Positions 23,353-29,916 of a stretch of DNA of 29,916 nucleotides are shown in pieces. A model generated the notes under the pieces. The model saw nothing but the letters and a program-made list of their open reading frames with translations, searched no databases and was not told where the DNA came from. Positions within the stretch are counted from its first letter, which is position 1, and every line of letters begins with the position of its first letter. The DNA comes from DATDCV01 sp036524155 (GTDB lineage Bacteria > Verrucomicrobiota > Verrucomicrobiia > Limisphaerales > UBA8199), in contig DATDCV010000059.1 in assembly GCA_036524155.1 (NCBI GenBank), positions 1 to 29,916 on the forward strand. Reading direction: 5' to 3'. The position numbers and the translations under genes were made by a program.

Positions 23353-23380
23353 TTGACTGAGGGACAACTGCTATTATGAG
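23353..23380 (+). promoter_or_regulatory. candidate promoter of clpB
   Basis: TTGACT (23353-23358) and TATGAG (23375-23380) are 16 bases apart. If used, transcription would begin almost at the clpB ATG (23389), giving a near-leaderless message. The sequence CCTTGA also resembles the heat-shock sigma -35, but no matching CCCCAT-type -10 follows. Neither alternative is strong. The MITE-like element ends only 19 bases before the -35. Confidence 0.3.
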
Positions 23381-23388
23381 TAAATTGT

Positions 23389-25995
23389 ATGCAACTTGAC
23401 CGGCTTACCATCAAATCGCAAGAGGCGCTGCAGGAAGCGCAACGAATCGCCCAGGGCTATTCGCACCAGGAAGTCGACGGGGAGCATCTTATGCTCGCGC
23501 TGGTTGGCCAGACCGAGAGCCTCATTCCTGAGCTTTTGCAGAAAATCGGGGTCGCGCCCGCTCAGCTCAAGCATGATCTCGAGCACGAACTGGCCCGTCG
23601 GCATAAGGTCCAAGGGATCAGTTCGACGGACCTGTTTCTAAGTCCGGGTCTAAAGAAAGCGCTCGATGCCGCGCAGGCCGAAGCGGGCAAGCTGAAAGAT
23701 GATTACACCAGCACGGAGCACCTGTTGTTGGGACTGCTCGACCAGGGCGACGCCTCCTTGAAGAAGATTTTGCAGGCGCACAACCTCAAGCGGGACCTTG
23801 TGCTTCGCGCGCTGGCGGATCTGCGGGGCAACCAGCGTGTCACCGATCCCACGCCGGAAGACAAGTTTCAGGCGTTGGAGAAATACGGACGCGACCTGAC
23901 GGCGCTGGCGCGACAGGGCAAGATTGACCCGGTCATCGGCCGGGACGAGGAAATCCGCCGCGTTATGCAGGTGCTGACGCGGCGCACCAAGAACAACCCC
24001 GTGCTGATCGGCGAACCGGGGGTGGGGAAGACCGCCATTGCAGAAGGGCTCGCGCGGCGCATTGTGAGCGGGGACGTCCCTGAGACGCTGAAGAACAAGC
24101 GGTTGGTCGCGATGGACCTAAGTTCGATGATCGCGGGCGCCAAATACCGCGGCGAATTCGAGGAGCGGTTGAAAGCTTTCCTGAAGGAAATTGCCGCCAG
24201 CGAGGGGAAGATCGTGCTGTTCATCGACGAACTGCACACGTTAGTGGGGGCGGGCGCCGCGGAAGGGGCCACCGACGCGGCCAACATCATGAAGCCCCAG
24301 CTTGCGCGAGGGGAACTGCGCGCGATCGGCGCTACGACCCTTGACGAATATCGCAAGCACATCGAGAAGGATCCGGCCCTGGAACGCCGTTTCCAGCCGG
24401 TGTTGGTTTCCGAACCAAGCGTGGAAGCGACGATTGCGATCCTACGCGGACTTAAGGAACGGTACGAAGTCCATCACGGCGTCCGTATTCAGGACTCGGC
24501 GCTGGTGGCGGCGGCGACGCTCTCCCATCGCTATATTGCCGACCGTTTCCTCCCCGACAAAGCGATCGACCTGGTCGATGAGGCAGCTTCGCGGCTGCGC
24601 ATGGAGCTGGATTCTATGCCGACAGAGATCGACCAATTGGAGCGCCAAATCATGCAATTGGAGATCGAGCAAAATGCGCTCAAAAGAGAGAAGGACGCGG
24701 GTTCCCGCGAGCGCTTGAAACGGCTCGAAAAAGATCTCGCCAACCACAAGGAACGAGCGTCGCAACTGAAAGCCCAGTGGCAAAACGAAAAGGCCGGCAT
24801 TAACGCGGTGAGCGTGATCAACAGCCAGATCGAGCAAGCGAAACTCGAGCTGGAACAGGCGCAGCGCCGGGGCGACTTGAATGCTGCGGCCCAGGTTCAA
24901 TACGGGCGGCTGCCGGAGCTGCAGAAGAAACTTGCGGGCGCGGAAAAAGCCTTGCGGGAGAAACCCTCCAGCCAACGCTTGCTGCACGAGGAGGTTGCGG
25001 ATGAAGACATCGCGCGCGTAGTGGCTTCCTGGACCGGGATCCCGGTTTCGCGGATGTTGGAAACCGAGCGGCAGAAGCTCGTCAAGATGGAAGAACGGCT
25101 CGCGCAACGGGTGGTCGGACAAAAGGAAGCCATCGAAGCCGTGGCGAACGCGGTGCGCCGGTCGCGCAGCGGTCTGCAAGACCCCAACCGGCCAATAGGA
25201 TCCTTCATCTTTCTGGGCCCGACGGGTGTGGGAAAGACCGAGACCGCCCGCGCTCTGGCCGAATTCCTGTTCGACGATGAGAACGCGATGATCCGGATCG
25301 ACATGAGCGAGTATATGGAGAAGCACACGGTCGCGCGGTTGGTCGGCGCTCCGCCCGGCTATGTCGGTTACGAAGAAGGCGGGCAGCTCAGCGAAGCGGT
25401 GCGGCGCCGTCCCTACAGCGTGGTGCTCTTCGACGAAATCGAGAAGGCCCACCACGATGTCTTCAACGTCCTGCTCCAAATCCTCGATGACGGCCGGCTG
25501 ACGGATGGCCAGGGCCGGACGGTGGACTTCAAGAACGCGATCATCATCATGACCAGCAACATCGGGTCGCCCATCATCCAGGAGTATTACAGTGCCGGCA
25601 AGTTAGGACCGAAGGACCACGCGGAGATGGAGCGCCTTGTCCGCAACGAACTGCGCTCTCACTTCCGTCCCGAGTTCCTCAACCGGGTCGATGACATTAT
25701 CATCTTCCAGAGCCTCGATGAAAAACAACTGGCGCACATTGTCGATATCCAATTGAGCCGGTTGGACAAGCGCCTGGCGCAACAGCAGCTCAGTCTGGAG
25801 GTGGACCATTCAGCTAAACAAGTGATCGCCAAGGAAGGGTTCGATCCGCAGTTTGGCGCCCGACCGCTCAAACGCGCCATTCAGGACTTGTTGCTGGATC
25901 CTCTGGCGACGAAGTTGCTTGTTGGCGATTTCAGGCCCGGCGACCGCATCAAAGTCGCGGCCCATAACGGCGAGCTCGAGTTCGCAAAGAAATAG
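23389..25995 (+). CDS. clpB: ATP-dependent disaggregase ClpB
   Basis: This cytosolic hexameric AAA+ chaperone rescues aggregated proteins together with the DnaK system. At 868 residues it has the usual length. An N-terminal Clp repeat domain (about 1-145) opens 'MQLDRLTIKSQEALQEAQRI'. NBD1 has Walker A 'GEPGVGKT' (208-215) and the pore-loop Tyr Y253 in 'GAKYRGEFE'. A coiled-coil middle domain of about 405-530, rich in Glu, Lys and Gln, separates ClpB from ClpA and ClpC. NBD2 has Walker A 'GPTGVGKT' (610-617) and the C-terminal domain with 'FDPQFGARPLKRAIQDLL'. The start matches the conserved N-terminus. No CIRCE element is seen upstream. An MFS gene follows after 49 bp. Confidence 0.97.
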   Translation: MQLDRLTIKSQEALQEAQRIAQGYSHQEVDGEHLMLALVGQTESLIPELLQKIGVAPAQLKHDLEHELARRHKVQGISSTDLFLSPGLKKALDAAQAEAGKLKDDYTSTEHLLLGLLDQGDASLKKILQAHNLKRDLVLRALADLRGNQRVTDPTPEDKFQALEKYGRDLTALARQGKIDPVIGRDEEIRRVMQVLTRRTKNNPVLIGEPGVGKTAIAEGLARRIVSGDVPETLKNKRLVAMDLSSMIAGAKYRGEFEERLKAFLKEIAASEGKIVLFIDELHTLVGAGAAEGATDAANIMKPQLARGELRAIGATTLDEYRKHIEKDPALERRFQPVLVSEPSVEATIAILRGLKERYEVHHGVRIQDSALVAAATLSHRYIADRFLPDKAIDLVDEAASRLRMELDSMPTEIDQLERQIMQLEIEQNALKREKDAGSRERLKRLEKDLANHKERASQLKAQWQNEKAGINAVSVINSQIEQAKLELEQAQRRGDLNAAAQVQYGRLPELQKKLAGAEKALREKPSSQRLLHEEVADEDIARVVASWTGIPVSRMLETERQKLVKMEERLAQRVVGQKEAIEAVANAVRRSRSGLQDPNRPIGSFIFLGPTGVGKTETARALAEFLFDDENAMIRIDMSEYMEKHTVARLVGAPPGYVGYEEGGQLSEAVRRRPYSVVLFDEIEKAHHDVFNVLLQILDDGRLTDGQGRTVDFKNAIIIMTSNIGSPIIQEYYSAGKLGPKDHAEMERLVRNELRSHFRPEFLNRVDDIIIFQSLDEKQLAHIVDIQLSRLDKRLAQQQLSLEVDHSAKQVIAKEGFDPQFGARPLKRAIQDLLLDPLATKLLVGDFRPGDRIKVAAHNGELEFAKK

Positions 25996-26044
25996 CCTTC
26001 TTGCTTTACGACTCATCCCGCTTCGCCTTTCATGGGCGTGCTGA

Positions 26045-27613
26045 ATGAGCAACTCCACTCGTCGCCCCGGCGGGGACTCGGTTGAAAGATCGGCGCATGG
26101 CGGCCATCCCGGTCACTCCACCCGGCCTCAGGGGTTCTGGGCCGCTCTCGCGGCCTGGCTGCACGGGCTCCTCCGCAAGTTCACGGTGCTTCGGGGGGCA
26201 ATCCGCGAGCTGTGGCTTGTGTTCGCGGTGAAGTTGCTGGGAATCGCGGCCTACGCGCTCACCAATTCGACCCTGGTGCTGTGGCTTTCGTCGGACTTCG
26301 GATACAGCGACCAGGCGGCTCTCGGCCTGGTGGCTGCCTGGTCGGTATCGATGACGGTAATGACTCTGCTGGTCGGGTCGCTCACCGATGCTCTTGGGCT
26401 GCGGAAGACGTTTCTCCTGGGCGCCTGGGTCTGCATTTTGGCCCGCGCCATTATGGCTTTTACGAGCATCAAGTGGCTGGCATTGGCGGGCGGCCTGTTC
26501 CCTTTAGCGCTGGGTGAAGCGCTGGGCACGCCCGTGTTAGTGGCGGCCGTGCGCCGCTACTCCACCACTCCCCAACGCTCGATTTCCTTTTCTATTTTCT
26601 ACGTGATGATGAATTTCGGTTTCCTGGTTTCGGGTTATTTGTTTGATTTCATCCGGCAGGGCCTGGGGGAACACGGGCATTTTACGATCCTCGGCCTCCA
26701 GCTGAGCACCTACAGGACTTTGTTCCTGGCCAGTCTGGTCCTGGAAATCTCGCTGCTGCCGTTCTTGTATTTTTTGCGCTCGGGCGCCGAGGCGACGGAC
26801 GATGGCCTGAAAATTGTTGCGGCGCAGATTAAGGCGCGAGCCGGGAGCCTTTTGGGCGCGGCGGTTCAAACGGTGCGGGATAGCGCCCGCGATACGTTGC
26901 GCCTGTTCGCCGGCCTCTTGCGCCAGGATGGCTTTTATCGGCTGCTCGGTTTCCTGCTGCTGATCGCCTTTCTGAAGCTGATTTTCAAACAGATGGACTA
27001 TGTCTATCCGAAATTCGGCATCCGCGAGCTGGGAGACGGAGCGCCTCTCGGACAGCTTTTCAATATCAACAGCATCGCGATCATTTTGCTGGTCCCGCTG
27101 GTCGGTGCTTTAACCCAGCGGTTTTCCGCTTACCGCATGGTGGTGCTGGGCGGCGCTATCTCCGCGGCCTCGGTGTTCATCATGGCTTTGCCGCTGGCCT
27201 GGTTCGAGCCGTTGGCGAAGGGCGCATTTGGCCACTGGGTAGGTCATGTGTATCTGGGTCTCCAGGGCAGCGTACATCCGTATTATGTGATGATCACACT
27301 GTTTGTGCTGCTGCTCTCGGTTGGTGAGGCCTTCTATTCGCCCCGGGTTTACGAGTACGCCGCCGCCATCGCTCCCAAAGGCCAGGAAGCGTCCTACGGC
27401 GCGCTCTCCTACGTGCCTTTTCTGCTCGCCAAGCTAATGGTAGGCACCGTTTCAGGGGTGCTGTTGGCCAAGTATTGTCCGGAAGTTGGCCCGCGTCATT
27501 CCGGGACCATGTGGCTGATTATCGCGCTCATGGCGACCGTTGCGCCGGTTGGCTTAATCCTTTTTCGCCGGTTTATCCGCGTGCCGGAGGCGGGCCGGCT
27601 GTTGGCAAAGTAG
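26045..27613 (+). CDS. MFS transporter
   Basis: The 522-residue polytopic membrane protein has about twelve hydrophobic helices after a polar N-terminal tail of ~55 residues. The loop between helices 2 and 3, 'GSLTDALGLRKTFLLGAW' (about 114-131), is the MFS signature (G-x-x-x-D-x-x-G-R/L-x-x). A long soluble stretch around 245-300 separates the two halves, and the second half begins near 'RLLGFLLLIAFLKLIF'. The family suggests secondary transport, but the substrate is not visible; the oxidoreductase genes that follow might point to a sugar or a sugar derivative, which is only inference. It starts 49 bp after clpB. Confidence 0.85.
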   Translation: MSNSTRRPGGDSVERSAHGGHPGHSTRPQGFWAALAAWLHGLLRKFTVLRGAIRELWLVFAVKLLGIAAYALTNSTLVLWLSSDFGYSDQAALGLVAAWSVSMTVMTLLVGSLTDALGLRKTFLLGAWVCILARAIMAFTSIKWLALAGGLFPLALGEALGTPVLVAAVRRYSTTPQRSISFSIFYVMMNFGFLVSGYLFDFIRQGLGEHGHFTILGLQLSTYRTLFLASLVLEISLLPFLYFLRSGAEATDDGLKIVAAQIKARAGSLLGAAVQTVRDSARDTLRLFAGLLRQDGFYRLLGFLLLIAFLKLIFKQMDYVYPKFGIRELGDGAPLGQLFNINSIAIILLVPLVGALTQRFSAYRMVVLGGAISAASVFIMALPLAWFEPLAKGAFGHWVGHVYLGLQGSVHPYYVMITLFVLLLSVGEAFYSPRVYEYAAAIAPKGQEASYGALSYVPFLLAKLMVGTVSGVLLAKYCPEVGPRHSGTMWLIIALMATVAPVGLILFRRFIRVPEAGRLLAK

Positions 27614-27622
27614 ACAGGTCAG

Positions 27623-27652
27623 CGGCCGGGGCGGCGATGCGAGCCCCGGCCG
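27623..27652. terminator. perfect 10-bp GC hairpin after the MFS gene
   Basis: CGGCCGGGGC (27623-27632) pairs perfectly with GCCCCGGCCG (27643-27652) across a 10-base loop. It begins 9 bases after the MFS stop and ends 19 bases before the next ATG. It has no following T-tract, so it may be a rho-assisted or partial terminator, an mRNA-stabilising stem, or an attenuator between the two genes. Confidence 0.4.
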
Positions 27653-27671
27653 TCGCAGCGGGGAAAAAGCT

Positions 27672-28697
27672 ATGAAGAAATACAACGTCGGCATCATCGG
27701 TTATGGTTGGGCGGCGGAGGCTCACATCCCGGCCATCAACGCCACGCCGCGGGCCCAAGTGACAGCCATCTGTTCCTCGCGCCCGCTCGATGCCCGCGAA
27801 CTGGCCGCCAAACACGGCTGTTCTCTCAAGGTCTATCACGATGTCGCGGCGCTGCTGGCCGACCCGGCCATTCACACGGTTTCGATTTGCAGTTACCACA
27901 AGCAACACCCGGAGCAGGTCATCGCGGCCGCTCGCGCGGGCAAACACATCATCGTCGAGAAGCCGCTGGCACTTTCGCTGACGGACCTGCGCGCCGTTGA
28001 ACAGGCCGTCAAGCAGGCTGGAGTCAAGTTTTGCCTGTGCTTCGAGTTGCGGTTTTCGGCGCAGTTCCGGGCCATTCGGTCCCTCCTCGACCGCGGGTCA
28101 TTGGGGCGGTTGCATTACGCTGAGGTGGATTACTATCACGGCATCGGCCCCTGGTACCGGGAATTCGAGTGGTGCACAACCAAGGCGGACTGCGGCAGCG
28201 GGCTGCTCGAAGCCGGATGCCATGCGCTGGATGCGTTGCTGCTGTGTGTGGGCGACGAAGTCGAGGAAGTGTTCACCTATGGCAGCAAATCGAATCATCC
28301 CACCTACGCCCGGTACGAATACCCGTCCAGCACCGTCACGGTCCTCAGATTCAAGGGCGGCGCGGCAGGCAAGTGCGCCTCGATCATCGATTGCTGGCAG
28401 CCGTATTACTTTCACACGCACCTGGTGGGCAGCGAAGGCAGTTTGCTCGACAACAAGCTGAGTTCCGCGTCGGCTCGCCAGACCTGGGCCCAACTCCCTT
28501 TCGAGCCCGTGGACTCGGGCGATGTGCACGACCATCCCTACCAGACCCAGTTCGAAGCATTTTTTTCCGCGCTGGATGCCGGCCGTGAGATGCCTTTGAC
28601 GGCGCTGTCCGACGCGGTGCGCACGCACGAAGTCATCTTCGCGGCGATGCGCTCCGAAGAGTTGAAACGCCCTGTAAAAATAAAGGAAACCTTATGA
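27672..28697 (+). CDS. Gfo/Idh/MocA-family NAD(P)-dependent oxidoreductase (cytosolic)
   Basis: The 341-residue product has an N-terminal Rossmann fold with 'VGIIGYGWAAEAHIPAI' (G10-x-G12) and the diagnostic 'EKPLALS' (E96-K97-P98), in which the Lys contacts substrate and cofactor. The C-terminal alpha/beta domain holds 'GSGLLEAGCHALDALL', where H184 is the usual catalytic His; the Asp four residues earlier is replaced by Glu (E180). No signal peptide is present, unlike the downstream paralogue. The family oxidises or reduces sugars and inositols; substrate cannot be told. Its stop overlaps the start of the next gene (ATGA, 28694-28697), so the two are translated together. Confidence 0.92.
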   Translation: MKKYNVGIIGYGWAAEAHIPAINATPRAQVTAICSSRPLDARELAAKHGCSLKVYHDVAALLADPAIHTVSICSYHKQHPEQVIAAARAGKHIIVEKPLALSLTDLRAVEQAVKQAGVKFCLCFELRFSAQFRAIRSLLDRGSLGRLHYAEVDYYHGIGPWYREFEWCTTKADCGSGLLEAGCHALDALLLCVGDEVEEVFTYGSKSNHPTYARYEYPSSTVTVLRFKGGAAGKCASIIDCWQPYYFHTHLVGSEGSLLDNKLSSASARQTWAQLPFEPVDSGDVHDHPYQTQFEAFFSALDAGREMPLTALSDAVRTHEVIFAAMRSEELKRPVKIKETL

Positions 28698-29916
28698 AAC
28701 AAAACCTCGTTCCCGCCCGATCACCCACCACGCGTCGTAATTTCCTCAAGACCTCTGCCTTGCTCGCCGGCGGTGCCGCGTTGGGCCGGCTGACAGCCGA
28801 GCGCGGCGCGCACGCGGCCAGCCGGGACGTGATTCGCATCGGCCTCATCGGTTGCGGCGGGCGCGGCACCGAAGCGGCCAATAACGCTATGAGGGCCGGC
28901 AAAGACGTCCGACTGGTTGCGCTGGCTGACATTTTCGAAGAGCGCGTCAAGGCTTGCCGCGCGCAACTCGCCAAGTCGAGGCCCGACCAGGTCGAGGTGA
29001 AAGACGACCATTGCTTTCTCGGCTTCGACGCCTACCAGCAGCTCATCAGCAGCGGGGTGGACGTCGTCTTGATCACTCCCGCTTCACATTTTATACCCAC
29101 AATGCTGAAAGCGGCGATCGCGGCGGGAAAACACCTCTTTTGCGAAAAGCCGCACGGCATTGACATTCCGGGCCTGAAGGTCGCCATGGCCGCGGCGGAG
29201 GAGGCGAAACAGAAGAAGCTCAACCTGGTGTCCGGCCTTTGCTGGCGCTATGACCCCGGCGTGCGCGAGACGATGAAACGCGTCCACGACGGCGCCATAG
29301 GCGATATTGTCGCAATCCAGGAAACGTACGTCGGTTCGCCCTATATTGTTCGTGAGCGCCGCTCCGGCCAGACCGAATTCGAATACCAAATGTGGAATTG
29401 GTATCACTTCAATTGGCTCTCGGGCGACCAAACCGCGCAGCAGCTTGTCCATAGCCTGGACAAAGCGTCGTGGGCTCTGGGCGACAAACCCCCGCGCAAG
29501 CTCTGGGGTCTTGGCGGCCGGCAAACTACTCTGGACTCCAGGTTCGGCGACCAGTTCGACCACCAATCCGTTGTGTTCGAATACGACCACGGGGTGCGTG
29601 TCTTCGGCTTCACCCGCGACCCGCCGGACTGTTGGAACAACACCTCCGACTTTATCATCGGCACTAAGGGCCGGTGCGACCTCCTCAATTACCGGATCGA
29701 GGGTGAGAACAACTGGCACTACGACCAGCCGCGCCAGAACATGCATGACGTTGAGCATGCGGAACTGTTTGCCTCGATTCGAGCCGGTACGACGATCAAT
29801 AATGGGGACTACATGTGCCTGAGCAGCGCGCTCGGCATCGCCGCGCAAATCGCGTGTTACACCGGCGCGATCCTGACTTGGGAAGAGGTGATGAAGTCGC
29901 AGCGGTCGTTCGCTCT
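28694..29916 (+). CDS. Tat-exported Gfo/Idh/MocA-family oxidoreductase, 3' truncated by window end
   Basis: The frame opens at an ATG overlapping the previous TGA and stays open for at least 407 codons to the window end, so the C-terminus is missing. A twin-arginine signal is present: 'TTRRNFLKTSALLAGGAALG' (residues 12-31). The Rossmann motif 'IGLIGCGGRGTEA' follows (about 49-61), with 'EKPHGIDIPGL' (E151-K152-P153). Later sections such as 'WNWYHFNWLSGDQTAQQLVHSLD' are cut here to their key part, 'SGDQTAQQLVHSLDKASW', in the place of the usual catalytic D/H segment. This exported subgroup is common in Planctomycetota and Verrucomicrobiota. The paired cytosolic enzyme suggests related substrates. 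Confidence 0.9.
   Translation, partial: MKQNLVPARSPTTRRNFLKTSALLAGGAALGRLTAERGAHAASRDVIRIGLIGCGGRGTEAANNAMRAGKDVRLVALADIFEERVKACRAQLAKSRPDQVEVKDDHCFLGFDAYQQLISSGVDVVLITPASHFIPTMLKAAIAAGKHLFCEKPHGIDIPGLKVAMAAAEEAKQKKLNLVSGLCWRYDPGVRETMKRVHDGAIGDIVAIQETYVGSPYIVRERRSGQTEFEYQMWNWYHFNWLSGDQTAQQLVHSLDKASWALGDKPPRKLWGLGGRQTTLDSRFGDQFDHQSVVFEYDHGVRVFGFTRDPPDCWNNTSDFIIGTKGRCDLLNYRIEGENNWHYDQPRQNMHDVEHAELFASIRAGTTINNGDYMCLSSALGIAAQIACYTGAILTWEEVMKSQRSFA

Noticed and set aside
23342..23388. CIRCE or clear heat-shock sigma site in front of clpB
   Set aside because: There is no TTAGCACTC-type inverted repeat, and the only -35-like CTTGA lacks a fitting heat-shock -10.
24442..25479. 345-codon minus-strand open frame opposite clpB
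   Set aside because: Antisense of a highly conserved gene; the translation is low in structure and shows no family motif.

Overview
The window looks like chromosomal DNA of a GC-rich soil or freshwater Verrucomicrobiota bacterium, most likely of the Pedosphaera/Limisphaerales (former subdivision 3) type. This is judged from gene content, not from a marker phylogeny. Pointers are a 51-residue basic protein of a type I associate with Verrucomicrobia and relatives, a DUF1080 protein, Tat-exported Gfo/Idh/MocA oxidoreductases, a solitary prepilin-like protein, secreted proteins ending in a '-FYRV/FYRL-' beta-domain, and GA-rich palindromic spacer repeats. I see no rRNA, tRNA, CRISPR array, phage or complete IS.

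Layout, left to right. (1) 1-4386: the 3' end of a beta-propeller-like secreted protein, a minus-strand prepilin-like protein, a degenerate copy of a palindromic repeat, and a secreted subtilisin (S8) with C-terminal calcium-binding-type repeats. (2) 4387-6043 (minus): lepB, a membrane-anchored NTF2-like protein and an AlkA-type glycosylase, in a tightly packed operon. A Tat-exported metallophosphoesterase diverges from it. (3) 7264-12401: a metal-homeostasis block. mntH and uspA lie on the minus strand; mntR diverges from mntH, with a candidate MntR operator between them; mgtA runs convergently into mntR, and their 3' ends overlap by 23 bp. (4) 12607-18056 (plus): a DUF1080 protein coupled to a GH99/WbsX-like glycosidase candidate, then a GA-rich palindromic repeat, then a HEAT-repeat protein coupled to a doubled ABC-2 permease. 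(5) 18242-18685: a DUF721/DciA-like protein. (6) 18750-22826 (minus): RsuA/RluB pseudouridine synthase, an SH3b protein, FolD, a DUF6941-like protein and a membrane protein, very tightly spaced. (7) 22960-23388: the small basic protein gene, then a 112-bp MITE-like element with near-perfect 31-bp terminal inverted repeats and an 8-bp direct repeat, just upstream of clpB. (8) 23389-29916: clpB, an MFS transporter, and two translationally coupled Gfo/Idh/MocA oxidoreductases, the second Tat-exported and cut off by the window end.

Most of the window is ordinary housekeeping and accessory Verrucomicrobiota content. The most interesting structures are outside the genes: the MITE-like element and its decayed relative, both sitting in divergent promoter regions; the hexameric GA-rich palindrome; and the mntR/mntH operator with the mntR/mgtA tail overlap. 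Several genes have start codons upstream of the probable real start; where I shortened them, the reason is given.
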